From NCBI RefSeq assembly GCF_029167105.1, contig NZ_JARFML010000009.1, positions 1-64,000 on the forward strand: 64,000 nucleotides of DNA, read 5' to 3'. The notes under the pieces are model-generated. The model was not told the DNA's origin, did no database searches, and worked only from the letters and a program-made list of their open reading frames with translations. Below, in pieces: positions 44,119 to 54,266 of the stretch. This DNA is from Bradyrhizobium yuanmingense (lineage in GTDB: Bacteria > Pseudomonadota > Alphaproteobacteria > Rhizobiales > Xanthobacteraceae). Within the stretch, counting starts at the first letter, position 1, and each line of letters opens with the position of its first letter. A program made the position numbers and the translations under genes.

Positions 44119-45624
44119 ATGACACGCATCGCCGTCGGCGGCTTCCTGCACGAGACCAACACCTTCGCTCCGACCAAGGCGACCTTCGCCGACTTCCAGC
44201 ATGGCGGCGGCTGGCCGGCGATGACGCAAGGTAGCGACGTCTTGAAGGTGATGCGGCGCATCAATGTCGGGCTCGCCGGTTTCGTCGACAGCGCCGAGGC
44301 GAACGGCTGGGAACTCGTTCCGACGATCGCCTGCGGCGCGAGCCCGTCGGCGCATGTCACCAAGGATGCCTTCGAGCGCATCGTGAAGGTCATGGTCGAC
44401 GGCATCGCAGCCGCCGGCCCGATCGACGCCGTCTATCTCGACCTGCACGGCGCGATGGTGACCGAGCATCTCGACGACGGCGAAGGCGAAATCCTCGCGC
44501 GCGTGCGCCGCGTCATCGGCAAGGACGTTCCGCTGGTCACCAGCCTCGATCTGCATGCCAACGTCACGCCCGAGATGATGGAGCATGCCGACGCGCTGAT
44601 CGCCTACCGGACCTATCCGCATGTCGACATGGCCGAGACCGGCCGCGCCTGCGCGCGCCATCTCGCGCTGCTGCTGCAGACGAAGCAGCGCTTCGCAAGG
44701 GCGTTCCGGCAATTGCCATTCCTGATCCCGATCAGCTGGCAATGCACCAACGACCAGCCGACCAAAGGCATCTACGAAAAGCTCGCCGCGCTGGAGAGCG
44801 ATGCCGTTCCCACCCTCTCCTTCGCGCCCGGCTTTCCCGCCGCCGATTTCCGCGACTGCGGCCCGAGCGTGTTCGCCTACGGCAGGACGCAGGACGACGC
44901 CGATCGCGCGGCGGACGCGCTTCTGAAGCTGATCGAAAGCCACGAAGACGATTTCGACGGCAAGATCTGGTCGCCCGATGATGGCGTGCGCCACGCCATG
45001 GAACTTGCCAAGAGCGCGCGCAAGCCGATCATCATCGCCGACACCCAGGACAATCCGGGCGCCGGCGGCGATTCCGACACGACGGGCATGCTGCGCGCGC
45101 TGGTGCGCAACAAGGCGAGTGCCGCAACCGGCGCGATCTACGATCCGGAATCGGCCAAGGCCGCGCACGCAGCCGGCGTCGGCGCCACCGTGACGCTGTC
45201 GCTCGGCGGCAAGTCCGGCATCCCCGGCGACAAGCCCTATCGCGAGACGTTCGTGGTCGAGCAGCTCTCAGACGGCCGCTTCATCGCGCCCGGTCCCTAC
45301 TACGGCGGCCGCGAGATGGAGATGGGCCCGTCCGCAGCCTTGCGCATCGGCGATGTCCGCATCGTCGTCTCCTCGCACAAGGCCCAGCTCGCCGACCAGG
45401 CGATGTACCGCTATGTCGGCATCGAGCCGACCGAACAGAAGATCCTGGTCAACAAGAGCTCCGTGCATTTCCGCGCCGATTTCGAGCCGATCGCCGAGAA
45501 GCTGATGATCTGTGCCGCGCCCGGTGCGATGCCGGCCGACACCGCCTCGCTCCCCTGGACGCGCCTGCGCCCGGGCATCCGCATCAAGCCGAACGGCCCC
45601 GTGTTCAACCCTCCCTCACGCTAA
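44119..45624 (+). CDS. M81 family metallopeptidase (MlrC-like)
   Basis: The 501-residue protein starts with RIAVGGFLHETNTFAP and carries YLDLHGAMV and LVTSLDLHANVTPEM, hallmark motifs of the MlrC/M81 family, in which these histidines and aspartates bind metal. The founding member linearised-microcystin peptidase MlrC cuts short peptides, but most family members have unknown substrates. It lies between the fused ATPase and an M20D hydrolase in a co-directional series, so it probably acts on the imported compound. Confidence 0.87.
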   Translation: MTRIAVGGFLHETNTFAPTKATFADFQHGGGWPAMTQGSDVLKVMRRINVGLAGFVDSAEANGWELVPTIACGASPSAHVTKDAFERIVKVMVDGIAAAGPIDAVYLDLHGAMVTEHLDDGEGEILARVRRVIGKDVPLVTSLDLHANVTPEMMEHADALIAYRTYPHVDMAETGRACARHLALLLQTKQRFARAFRQLPFLIPISWQCTNDQPTKGIYEKLAALESDAVPTLSFAPGFPAADFRDCGPSVFAYGRTQDDADRAADALLKLIESHEDDFDGKIWSPDDGVRHAMELAKSARKPIIIADTQDNPGAGGDSDTTGMLRALVRNKASAATGAIYDPESAKAAHAAGVGATVTLSLGGKSGIPGDKPYRETFVVEQLSDGRFIAPGPYYGGREMEMGPSAALRIGDVRIVVSSHKAQLADQAMYRYVGIEPTEQKILVNKSSVHFRADFEPIAEKLMICAAPGAMPADTASLPWTRLRPGIRIKPNGPVFNPPSR

Positions 45625-45638
45625 CCGGACAGGACCAC

Positions 45639-46811
45639 ATGCCCACGATCGATCGCATCGACGGCTACGCCGACGAGCTCACCGCAATCAGGCGCGACCT
45701 CCACGCCCACCCCGAGATCGGCTTCGAGGAAGTGCGCACCTCCGGCATCGTCGCCGACAAGCTGAAGAGCTGGGGCATCGAGGTGCATCGCGGCCTCGGC
45801 GGCACCGGCGTGATCGGCATCATCAAGGGCAAGGGTACGGGCAGCAAGCGCATCGGGCTTCGCGCCGACATGGACGCGCTGCCGATGGAAGAGAACACCA
45901 ATCTGAAGTGGAGCTCGAAGATCCCCGGCCGCTTCCACGGCTGCGGCCATGACGGCCACACCACCATGCTGCTCGGCACCGCGCGCTATCTCGCCGAGAC
46001 CCGGAACTTCGACGGCACCGTACATCTGATCTTCCAGCCGGCCGAGGAAGGCCTCGGCGGCGCCCGCGCCATGATCAAGGACGGGTTGTTCGAGAAATTT
46101 CCCTGCGACGAGCTCTACGGCCTGCACAACGCGCCCGACCTCAACCATGGCGAGATCGCGATCCTGCCGGGACCTGCGATGGCCGGCGCCGATTTCTTCG
46201 ACCTGCGCATCACCGGCTACGGCGCGCATGGCGCGATGCCCGAGCGCTCCAAGGACGCGGTGGTCATCGCGACGACGCTGGCGCAGGCGATCCAGACCAT
46301 CGTCAGCCGCAACGTCGAGCCGCTGCAGGCCGCGGTGATCTCGATCACCCAGATCCATGCCGGCTCGGCTTACAACGTCATTCCGGGCGATGCGCATCTG
46401 TGCGGCACCATCCGCACCTTCTCGAACGAAGTCCGCGCCCTGATCGCCGAGCGCATCCGCACCATCTGCGCCGGCATCGCCGCCGCCTATCAGTGCACGA
46501 TCGAAGCCGACATCCGCGACACGTTCGGTGTTCTGGTCAACCAGGTCGAGCAGTCCAAGGTGGTCGAGGAGGTCGCGCGCACGATCGTCGATCCCGCCAA
46601 CGTGATCACCCGCATCCAGCCGAAGATGGGCAGCGAGGATTTCGCCGACATGCTGGAGACGATTCCCGGCGCTTACTTCTGGGTCGGCCATGACGGCTCG
46701 GTGCCCGTGCACAATCCCGGCTTCGTGCTCGACGACAAGATCCTGCCGATCGGTGCCAGCATGTTCGCCCGCATCGTCGAGACGCGCATGCCGGTGGGTG
46801 GCAATGCATAA
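45639..46811 (+). CDS. M20D amidohydrolase (hippurate hydrolase-like)
   Basis: The 390-residue enzyme has the M20D landmarks RRDLHAHPEIGFEE, RADMDALPMEE, FHGCGHDGHTTMLLG (metal ligands Cys102 and His104) and FQPAEEGLGGARAMI. It removes an acyl or aryl group from an N-acylated amino acid. It starts 14 bp after the M81 gene and overlaps the amidase gene by eight bases, so the three are translated together. Confidence 0.9.
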   Translation: MPTIDRIDGYADELTAIRRDLHAHPEIGFEEVRTSGIVADKLKSWGIEVHRGLGGTGVIGIIKGKGTGSKRIGLRADMDALPMEENTNLKWSSKIPGRFHGCGHDGHTTMLLGTARYLAETRNFDGTVHLIFQPAEEGLGGARAMIKDGLFEKFPCDELYGLHNAPDLNHGEIAILPGPAMAGADFFDLRITGYGAHGAMPERSKDAVVIATTLAQAIQTIVSRNVEPLQAAVISITQIHAGSAYNVIPGDAHLCGTIRTFSNEVRALIAERIRTICAGIAAAYQCTIEADIRDTFGVLVNQVEQSKVVEEVARTIVDPANVITRIQPKMGSEDFADMLETIPGAYFWVGHDGSVPVHNPGFVLDDKILPIGASMFARIVETRMPVGGNA

Positions 46812-48225
46812 AAAGAGCGTCGAGGAAGCGGTCACCTCGCTGCACGATCTGTCCGCGGTCGACCTGATCGCGGGTTATCGTGCCAAGCAGTTCTCGCCGA
46901 GCGAGGTGCTGGAAGACGTGCTCGCGCACGTCGCGGCGTGGGAACCGCATCTGAATGCGCTCTACGCGTTCGACCCCGATGGCGCGCGAGAGGCCGCAAA
47001 GGCCTCGACCGCGCGCTGGACCGGCGGCGAGCCCTCCGGGCCGCTCGACGGCGTACCCGTGACGGTGAAGGACAACATCGCGACCAAGGGCGTGCCGGTG
47101 CCGCTCGGCGCGGCCAGCGTCAAGCTCGTCCCGGCCGAGAAGGACGCACCGCCAGCCGCGCGGCTGCGTGAGGCCGGCAGCATCATCTTCGCCAAGACCA
47201 CCATGCCCGATTACGGCATGCTGTCCTCCGGGCTCTCCTCGTTCCATGCGCTCGCGCGCAACCCGTGGGACCTCAGCAAGAACCCGGGCGGCTCCAGCGC
47301 CGGTGCAGGCGCCGCCGCCGCGGCCGGCTACGGGCCCCTGCATCTCGGCACCGATATCGGCGGCTCGGTTCGCCTGCCCGCCGGCTGGTGCGGCCTCGTC
47401 GGCCTGAAGCCGAGTTTTGGCCGCGTGCCGATCGACCCGACCTATGTCGGCCGTGTCGCCGGCCCGATGACCCGCACGGTCGACGATTGCGCGCTGATGA
47501 TGAGCGCGATCGCAAAGCCCGACCGGCGCGACGGCATGAGCCTGCCGGCCGAGCTGCTGAACTGGAAGGGGCTGGAGAAATCTCCGCGCAAGCTGCGCAT
47601 CGGGTTGATGCTCGATCCCGGCTGCGGCCTGGCGCTGGAGAAGCCGGTGCGCGAGGTCGCGGTGAAGGCCGCGAAGGCGTTCGAGTCCGCAGGCAGCGTC
47701 GTCACCGAGGTCGACGGCATCCTGACGCGCGAGATGCTCGACGGTCTCGACGATTTCTGGCGCGCGCGGATGTGGGACGATCTGTCCAAGCTGACGCCGG
47801 CCGAGCAGGCCAAGGTGCTGCCTTACATCTTCAAATGGGGCGAGTCCGGCGCGAAGCTCTCGGGCGTCGATGTCATCCGCGGCTTCAACCAGACCATGGC
47901 GATCCGCGCGGCTGCGGCGAAGCTCTTTTGCGAGCTCGACTACGTGATCTCGCCGACCGCGCCGAACGTGAACTATCCGGCGGAATGGGCGTCGCCGACC
48001 AACGATCCCATGAAGCCGTTCGAGCACATCGCCTATACCGTGCCATGGAATATGTCGGAGAACCCGGCGATCTCCCTCAACGGCGGCTTCGACGCCAAGG
48101 GCTTTCCCATCGGCGTGCAGATCGTCGGCCGCCGCTTCGACGACATCGGCGTGCTCGGCATGGCCAAGGCTTTTGAAGGCCTGCGCGGCCCGCAGCGGCC
48201 CTGGCCGAAGCCGCCGGCCAAGTAG
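46804..48225 (+). CDS. Amidase (AS signature family)
   Basis: The 473-residue enzyme has the Ser-cisSer-Lys triad: Lys89 (VTVKDN), Ser164 (GGSSAG) and Ser188 (TDIGGSVR). It hydrolyses a carboxamide to acid and ammonia. The sequence GGSSAGAGAAAAAG differs slightly from the commonest GGSSGGSA form. The start overlaps the end of the M20D gene. In this operon it probably removes an amide group from the imported molecule or a product. Confidence 0.9.
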   Translation: MHKKSVEEAVTSLHDLSAVDLIAGYRAKQFSPSEVLEDVLAHVAAWEPHLNALYAFDPDGAREAAKASTARWTGGEPSGPLDGVPVTVKDNIATKGVPVPLGAASVKLVPAEKDAPPAARLREAGSIIFAKTTMPDYGMLSSGLSSFHALARNPWDLSKNPGGSSAGAGAAAAAGYGPLHLGTDIGGSVRLPAGWCGLVGLKPSFGRVPIDPTYVGRVAGPMTRTVDDCALMMSAIAKPDRRDGMSLPAELLNWKGLEKSPRKLRIGLMLDPGCGLALEKPVREVAVKAAKAFESAGSVVTEVDGILTREMLDGLDDFWRARMWDDLSKLTPAEQAKVLPYIFKWGESGAKLSGVDVIRGFNQTMAIRAAAAKLFCELDYVISPTAPNVNYPAEWASPTNDPMKPFEHIAYTVPWNMSENPAISLNGGFDAKGFPIGVQIVGRRFDDIGVLGMAKAFEGLRGPQRPWPKPPAK

Positions 48226-48254
48226 AGACGCGCCTCTAGCGTCTCAGCACAACT

Positions 48255-48330
48255 CGTCATGCGCGGGCTCGACCCGCGCATCCATCCTCTTCAAAAAAAG
48301 ATGGATTGCCGGGTCAAGCCCGGCAATGAC
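48255..48330. repeat. Palindromic repeat, class C, copy 2
   Basis: CGTCATGCGCGGGCTCGACCC and GGGTCAAGCCCGGCAATGAC face each other across CATCC...GGATG and an A-rich loop. It lies between the amidase and enoyl-CoA hydratase genes. Confidence 0.8.
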
Positions 48331-48366
48331 AGAATTGATTCAAGAATGACAAGGAAGGAGACCACC

Positions 48367-49257
<891 letters not shown>

Positions 49258-49263
49258 CTCAGG

Positions 49264-49363
49264 GTCATTCCGGGGCTCGCGAAGCGAGAACTATGGTGCG
49301 CGATTGCGCACCTGAGAATCTCGAGATTCCGGGTTCGATGCTCCGCATCGCCCCGGAATGACG
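49264..49363. repeat. Palindromic repeat, class B, copy 2
   Basis: GTCATTCCGGGGC and GCCCCGGAATGAC arms enclose a middle with TGCGCGATTGCGCA and CTCGAGATTCCGGGTTCGATG. It lies between two convergent genes. Confidence 0.85.
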
Positions 49364-49373
49364 ACGGTAGAAA

Positions 49374-50351
49374 CTAATCCATCACCAGCGCGACCCGTCC
49401 GATCGCCTTGCGGTCGATCAGCAACCGCATCGCCTTCGCAAATTCTTCCAGCGGCAGGCGGTGCGAGACGTTGGGGCGCAGCTTGCCCTCCTCCGCCCAT
49501 TGCAACAGCGCCTTCAGGCGAACCTCGCCGAGTGCAGGATTCTTCCGCACCGCCTCGCCGGCGCGCACGCCAAGCACGCTGGCGCCCTTGATCAGCAGGA
49601 GATTGGTCTTGGCCGAGCCGATGCCGCCGGTGAAGCCGATCACCAGGAGCCGCGCGCCCCAGGCGATGCAGCGCATCGAATCCTCGAAGACCTGGCCGCC
49701 GACGGGGTCGAACACGACGTCGGCGCCGCGACCGTCAGTGATGCGCTTGACGGCATCGCGGAACGGCTCGCGGTCGTAGCGGACGAGATGATCGGCGCCG
49801 CGCGATTTCGCGATCGCGAGCTTCTCTTCGCTGGAGGCGGTCGCGATCACGGTCGCACCCAGCATCTTGCCGATCTCGACGGCAGCAAGGCCGACGCCGC
49901 CGCCGGCGCCGTGGACCAGAAGCACTTCGCCCGGCGCGACCTGGCCGCGATCGACCAGCGCGTGATAGGCCGTGCCGTGGCCGGCGAGATAGGTCGCAGC
50001 CTCCGCATAGTCGAAGGTGGACGGCATGGGGGTGAGCTGCGATGGCGTGACCACCGCTTCATCCGTGAAAGCACCAAAGCGCATCTTCACGATGACCTTG
50101 TCGCCGACGGCAACGCCGCTTGCCTCCGATCCCACCTCGGTGACGTCGCCGGCCGCTTCCATGCCCGGCGTGAACGGCAGCTCCGGCTTGAGCTGGTATT
50201 CGCCGGCGGCCATCAGCACGTCGGGGAAGTTCAGCCCGGCGGCGCGGATGGCGACGCGCACCTCGCCCGGCTTCAGCGCGCGGGGTGGAAACTCTTCCAG
50301 CAGCAAACGCTCGGGCGCGCCGAGCTCGCGGCAGACGACGGCGCGCACCAT
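49374..50351 (-). CDS. Zinc-independent quinone oxidoreductase (MDR superfamily)
   Basis: The 325-residue enzyme has GroES-like and Rossmann domains with VLLVHGAGGGVGLAAVEIGKMLGA as the NADPH motif and GMEAAGDVTEVG in the first domain. It lacks the zinc-binding cysteines of alcohol dehydrogenases. It reduces quinones or enones with NADPH. The start codon overlaps the stop of the upstream isomerase-like gene in a TGATG, so the two are translationally coupled. Confidence 0.88.
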   Translation of the reverse strand: MVRAVVCRELGAPERLLLEEFPPRALKPGEVRVAIRAAGLNFPDVLMAAGEYQLKPELPFTPGMEAAGDVTEVGSEASGVAVGDKVIVKMRFGAFTDEAVVTPSQLTPMPSTFDYAEAATYLAGHGTAYHALVDRGQVAPGEVLLVHGAGGGVGLAAVEIGKMLGATVIATASSEEKLAIAKSRGADHLVRYDREPFRDAVKRITDGRGADVVFDPVGGQVFEDSMRCIAWGARLLVIGFTGGIGSAKTNLLLIKGASVLGVRAGEAVRKNPALGEVRLKALLQWAEEGKLRPNVSHRLPLEEFAKAMRLLIDRKAIGRVALVMD

Positions 50352-50959
50352 CAGGCCGCGCTCGCCTTGCTGCGCTGAAGCGCTTCGCGGATCAGCGGCA
50401 GGCGGTCATTGCCGAAATACATGTCGGTCTTGTTCACGAAGATCGTCGGCGAGCCGAAGCCGCCGCGCGCGATGACCTCCTCGGTATTGGCCTTGAGCTG
50501 GTCCTTGATGCCCTGCTCGGCAATGCCGGCGAAGAACTTCTGCTCGTCGATGCCGACCTTCCTGCAGATCTCCGCGAGCACCGCGTCCTGCGAGATGTCC
50601 TTGTCCTCGCCCCAATAGGCCTCGAACACTGCTGTCGCGAACGGCACCATGTCCTGACCGACCCAGAGGCAGCCGCGCATCACCTTGACGCTGTTCACCG
50701 GAAACACCGTCGGCGGCATCTTGATGGCAAGGCCCGCCGAACGCGCCCAGTCCGCGAGGTCCTTCTGGTAGTAGCGCGCCTTCAGCGGCACCGGCTTCTC
50801 GCGCTGCGCGTAGACGCTCGGATTGACCGAATTGAAGATGCCGCCGACCAGGATCGGACGCCAAGTGATGTCGGTCCCGAACTCCTTGGCGAGCGGTTGG
50901 ATGTTGTGGAAGGCGAGATAGGTCCAGGGGCTGGAGCAGTCGAAGAAGAATTCGATCAT
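50351..50959 (-). CDS. 2-hydroxychromene-2-carboxylate isomerase family protein (DsbA-like kappa-GST fold)
   Basis: The 202-residue protein opens with IEFFFDCSSPWTYLAF, the thioredoxin-like start of the HCCA isomerase / kappa GST family. It later has GGFGSPTIFVNKTDMYFGNDRLP with the cis-Pro loop. It binds glutathione and isomerises cyclic aromatic intermediates or transfers glutathione. Ser9 or Ser10 is the likely catalytic residue. AGGAA precedes the ATG. Confidence 0.86.
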   Translation of the reverse strand: MIEFFFDCSSPWTYLAFHNIQPLAKEFGTDITWRPILVGGIFNSVNPSVYAQREKPVPLKARYYQKDLADWARSAGLAIKMPPTVFPVNSVKVMRGCLWVGQDMVPFATAVFEAYWGEDKDISQDAVLAEICRKVGIDEQKFFAGIAEQGIKDQLKANTEEVIARGGFGSPTIFVNKTDMYFGNDRLPLIREALQRSKASAA

Positions 50960-50996
50960 GGGGGTTCCTTTGTCTTGTTTCTCTCGATCTCTCCCC

Positions 50997-51076
50997 CGTC
51001 ATTGCGAGCGAAGCGAAGCAATCCAAAGATTTTCCGCGGAACCAGTCTGGATTGCTTCGCTGTGCTCGCAATGACG
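50997..51076. repeat. Palindromic repeat, class A, copy 2
   Basis: CGTCATTGCGAGCGAAGCGAAGCAATCC at the left and GGATTGCTTCGCTGTGCTCGCAATGACG at the right. It lies between the GST and isomerase-like genes, both leftward. Confidence 0.88.
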
Positions 51077-51092
51077 AGGAGGAAGCGGAGGC

Positions 51093-51794
51093 CTACTTCC
51101 TTCCCAACACTTCCTTAGCTCTCTGCCCGAACATGATCTTGCGTGATTCCTCGTCGAACGGCTCTTTCACGAATTTTCCGATCGCAAGCCCCGCCTGCAC
51201 CTGCGGCCTGGCGCGGACCTCGGCATACCAGCGTTTCACATGGGGATAGTCGTCGAGCGTAAAACCCTGCGCCTTGTGGGTCATGGTCCAGGGGAAACAG
51301 GCGATGTCGGCGATGGAATAGTCGCCGGCGACATAGGCGCCGGTCCTGGCCAATTGGCGATCGAGCACGCCGTAGAGCCGCGCCGCCTCGTCGCGATAGC
51401 GCTCGATCGCATAAGGGATCTTCTCGGCCGCATAGAGCGCGAAATGGCCATGCTGACCGAGCATCGGCCCGAGGCCCGCCATCTGCCACATCACCCACTG
51501 GATCGTGCTGGAGCGGCCGCGCCAATCGGCGGGCAGGAAGCGGCCGGTCTTCTCCGCGAGATAGATCAGGATCGCACCGGTCTCGAACGCCGAGAACGGC
51601 GCGCCGCCATCAGCGGGCTCGTGGTCGACGATCGCGGGAATTCGGTTGTTCGGAGAGATTTCCAGGAACGCAGGATTGAACTGCTCGCCGGCGCGGATAT
51701 TCACGGGGATCACCCGATAGGGAAGCCCGAGCTCCTCCAGCATGATCGAGATTTTCCAGCCGTTCGGCGTCGGCGCATAATAGAGGTCGATCAT
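51093..51794 (-). CDS. Glutathione S-transferase family protein
   Basis: The 233-residue protein has the N-terminal thioredoxin domain (IDLYYAPTPNGWKISIMLEEL) and ISPNNRIPAIVDHE with the cis-proline that binds glutathione. The helical C-domain follows, with GDYSIADIACFPW, as in YfcG/YghU-type enzymes. These act as disulphide reductases or transferases. The start was taken at MIDLYYAP; the upstream open frame has no support. It is in series with the isomerase-like and quinone reductase genes. Confidence 0.87.
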   Translation of the reverse strand: MIDLYYAPTPNGWKISIMLEELGLPYRVIPVNIRAGEQFNPAFLEISPNNRIPAIVDHEPADGGAPFSAFETGAILIYLAEKTGRFLPADWRGRSSTIQWVMWQMAGLGPMLGQHGHFALYAAEKIPYAIERYRDEAARLYGVLDRQLARTGAYVAGDYSIADIACFPWTMTHKAQGFTLDDYPHVKRWYAEVRARPQVQAGLAIGKFVKEPFDEESRKIMFGQRAKEVLGRK

Positions 51795-51940
51795 GACCTG
51801 TCCCTTGGCCTTTCCTTTGGGCCTTTCCTCGGCCCGTCCCTGTCGCCGCTGCTGGAATGGAGAGCGACTTTCGTTGTTCTGTACCTCGACGTTAGGACAT
51901 GGCAGGAAGGGGCGCAACTCAACCCGCCGGGAGGGCCGCC

Positions 51941-52963
51941 ATGCTGTTTCCAACCACGATCGCCGGCTCCTTGCCGAAGCCGGAATGGCTCGCCGAGCCC
52001 AACATGCTCTGGGCGCCCTGGAAGTCTGAAGGCGACGAGCTCGCCCGCGCCAAGCGCGATGCGACGCTGATCTGGCTGAAGATTCAGGAGGACGCCGGCA
52101 TCGACATCGTCACCGAAGGCGAGCAGGCCCGGCAGCATTTCGTGCACGGCTTCCTGGAGAAGATCGAGGGCATCGATTTCGCCCACAAGGTCGAGATGGG
52201 GATCCGGAAAGATCGCTACAAGGCGATGGTGCCGCAGGTGGTCGCGCCGCTCCGGCTGAAGGACCGCGTCCATGCCTTCGAGGCGCGCGTCGCACGCACG
52301 CACACGAAGAAGCAGCTGAAATTCACCCTGCCCGGCCCGATGACCATCATCGACACCATTGCCGACCGCTATTATGGCGACAGGGTCAAGATGGCCTTTG
52401 CCTTCGCCGAGCTCTTGAACGAGGAAGCCAAGGCCTTGCAGGCCGACGGCGTCGATCTCGTGCAGTTCGACGAGCCCGCCTTCAACGTCTACATGGACGA
52501 GGTCAATGATTGGGGCATCAAGGCGCTGGAGCGTGCCGCGCAGGGCCTCACCTGCGCCACCGCCGTGCACATCTGCTACGGCTACGGCATCAAGGCCAAT
52601 ACCGACTGGAAGGAGACGCTCGGCAGCCAATGGCGGCAGTACGAGCAGATCTTTCCGGCGATCGATGCGAGCCCGATCCAGCAGGTCGCGATCGAGTGCC
52701 GCAATTCCAAGGTGCCGCTCGACCTGCTTGCGCTGCTGAAGAACAAGATCGTGCAGGCCGGCGTCATCGACGTCGCCAGCGACACGGTCGAGACCGCCGG
52801 GGACGTCGTGAAGGTGATCGAGGCGGTGTCGCAATTCGTGCCGAAGAGCAACATCATCGCCACCACCAATTGCGGCATGGCGCCGATGCGGCGCGAGATC
52901 GCGGAAGCCAAGCTGATGGCGCTCGGCGCCGGCGCGGCGCTGGCGCGCGAGAGGCTGGCGTGA
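51941..52963 (+). CDS. MetE-core (cobalamin-independent methionine synthase-like) methyltransferase
   Basis: The 340-residue protein equals the catalytic C-terminal half of MetE: FPTTIAGSLPKPEWL, QFDEPAFNVYMDEVNDWG, TAVHICYGYG and TTNCGMAP. The last two give histidine and cysteine zinc ligands. Full MetE is about twice as long with a second barrel. Short core forms are known and may use a different methyl donor or accept other thiols. GGGAGGG is just before the ATG. No riboswitch was recognised upstream. Its stop codon abuts that of the next, opposite gene. Confidence 0.83.
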   Translation: MLFPTTIAGSLPKPEWLAEPNMLWAPWKSEGDELARAKRDATLIWLKIQEDAGIDIVTEGEQARQHFVHGFLEKIEGIDFAHKVEMGIRKDRYKAMVPQVVAPLRLKDRVHAFEARVARTHTKKQLKFTLPGPMTIIDTIADRYYGDRVKMAFAFAELLNEEAKALQADGVDLVQFDEPAFNVYMDEVNDWGIKALERAAQGLTCATAVHICYGYGIKANTDWKETLGSQWRQYEQIFPAIDASPIQQVAIECRNSKVPLDLLALLKNKIVQAGVIDVASDTVETAGDVVKVIEAVSQFVPKSNIIATTNCGMAPMRREIAEAKLMALGAGAALARERLA

Positions 52964-53599
52964 TCACGAGACGTCGGTGCCACAGCCCGACGCCGTCGGA
53001 TGCAGCACGGGCTGATAGCCGGCCATGATGGCGCGCAGCGTCGAAGGCGGCGTCAACAACATCGCTTGATCGACCAGGCGTGCACGCGACGCGTAACCCG
53101 CCGGCGACCACAGCAGCGCCTGTCCCTGCATCACCAGAAAGCTGTCTTCGCCCTGCTGCACCATCGCGCCGTCGGGCAGATTCGCCAGCGGCATCGGGAG
53201 CGGGTGCAATTGCTTGCGACCGCGATCGAGACGCTCCCGATGCAGAACGGCATCCATCGCCTTGGCGCTGATGTCGCTTGCAGCATTGCCCTTCTCCCAC
53301 GCCGCGCGAAACCGTTTGGCGTCGTCGCGCCGGCAAAAGAAGCAGGGCCGGTGTCCTGCCGCGAAGGCGGTGGCCTCGTCGAGGAAGAACAGCTCGGTCC
53401 AGCTCCGCCGCGCCATCACCGGCCGCCGCCAGCCGCGGAATTCGCACAGGCATGTAATCCAGGCCGGCGTCGACCAACGCTTCTTCAGCAGGGTCTTTGT
53501 CGCGGGATTGTGGATGATGCCGCGATTGCCGGTGAATAGGCCGCGGTGCGGCGTGGCGATGATGGCGCCTGTGGGTGTGACGCGGTTTTGGAGAGGCAT
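52964..53599 (-). CDS. Conserved protein of unknown function
   Basis: The 211-residue protein has an N-terminal region with PHRGLFTGNRGIIHNP, then a central RPCFFCRRDDAKRFRAAWEKG. Two close cysteines there could bind metal. The C-terminal half is RARLVDQAMLLTPPSTLRAI. I recognise no family. Its stop codon immediately abuts that of the MetE-core gene (TGA and TCA form TGATCA). It lies upstream of gpt in the same direction of transcription but is separated from it by a palindrome. Confidence 0.65.
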   Translation of the reverse strand: MPLQNRVTPTGAIIATPHRGLFTGNRGIIHNPATKTLLKKRWSTPAWITCLCEFRGWRRPVMARRSWTELFFLDEATAFAAGHRPCFFCRRDDAKRFRAAWEKGNAASDISAKAMDAVLHRERLDRGRKQLHPLPMPLANLPDGAMVQQGEDSFLVMQGQALLWSPAGYASRARLVDQAMLLTPPSTLRAIMAGYQPVLHPTASGCGTDVS

Positions 53600-53609
53600 G
53601 GTGTTACCC

Positions 53610-53695
53610 CGTCATTGCGAGCGAAGCAAAGCAATCCAGATTGCCGCCGCGGCTGCATTCTGGATTGCTTCGTCGTTTCGCTCCTCGCGATGACG
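53610..53695. repeat. Palindromic repeat, class A, copy 3
   Basis: CGTCATTGCGAGCGAAGCAAAGCAATCC at the left and GGATTGCTTCGTCG...CGCGATGACG at the right, with a GCCGCCGCGGC centre. It lies between the unknown gene and gpt. Confidence 0.85.
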
Positions 53696-53702
53696 GCGTC
53701 GC

Positions 53703-54230
53703 TCACGCCGCGCCGTCGCGCAGCGGCGGGTGGTAGGACAGCGCGGTGTCCCAGGGGAAGAAGATCCACGTGTCCTGCGAGACTTCGGTGATGAAAGTGT
53801 CGACCAGCGGGCGTCCCATCGGCTTGGCGTAGACGGTGGCGAAATGCGCATCGGGCAACATCTCGCGCACCATCCTGCCGGTCTTGCCGGTGTCGACGAG
53901 GTCATCGACGATCAACAGGCCCTTGCCGGTGCCGCCGCCGAGCGTCATGGTCGCCTCGGAAATGCCCTTGAGCACCTGGAGCTCGCCCTGCTTGTTGTGG
54001 TCGTAGCTGGCGATGCAGACCGTATCGATGATGCGCACTCCCAGCTCGCGCGCCACGATCGCGGCGGGCACCAGGCCGCCGCGGGTGATCGCAATCACCG
54101 CATGAAACGGACCGACCTCGTTGAGCCGCCAGGTCAGCGCCCGGCAATCCCGGTGGAACTGGTCCCACGAGACGGGGAAGGCCTTGCCTGCCCGCTCCTG
54201 CGCACTCAGTTCCGGTGCTTCACCAGCCAT
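53703..54230 (-). CDS. gpt: Xanthine phosphoribosyltransferase
   Basis: The 175-residue enzyme salvages xanthine (and guanine) to the nucleotide using PRPP. The PRPP-binding motif [13 protein letters not shown], the flexible-loop region [14 protein letters not shown] and the [16 protein letters not shown] strand are visible. The [17 protein letters not shown] tail is typical of Gpt. AGGAGA precedes the ATG. It lies 37 bp after the CinA-like gene in the same direction, so they may be co-transcribed. Confidence 0.92.
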   Translation of the reverse strand: MAGEAPELSAQERAGKAFPVSWDQFHRDCRALTWRLNEVGPFHAVIAITRGGLVPAAIVARELGVRIIDTVCIASYDHNKQGELQVLKGISEATMTLGGGTGKGLLIVDDLVDTGKTGRMVREMLPDAHFATVYAKPMGRPLVDTFITEVSQDTWIFFPWDTALSYHPPLRDGAA

Positions 54231-54266
54231 CGCCTGTCTCCTGCAATCTCGTCCGGCAATTCCCTG

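Noticed and set aside
51795..51940. Possible SAM riboswitch before the MetE-core gene
   Set aside because: I could not find the conserved core or pseudoknot arms of the known alphaproteobacterial SAM riboswitches in the 146-bp leader.
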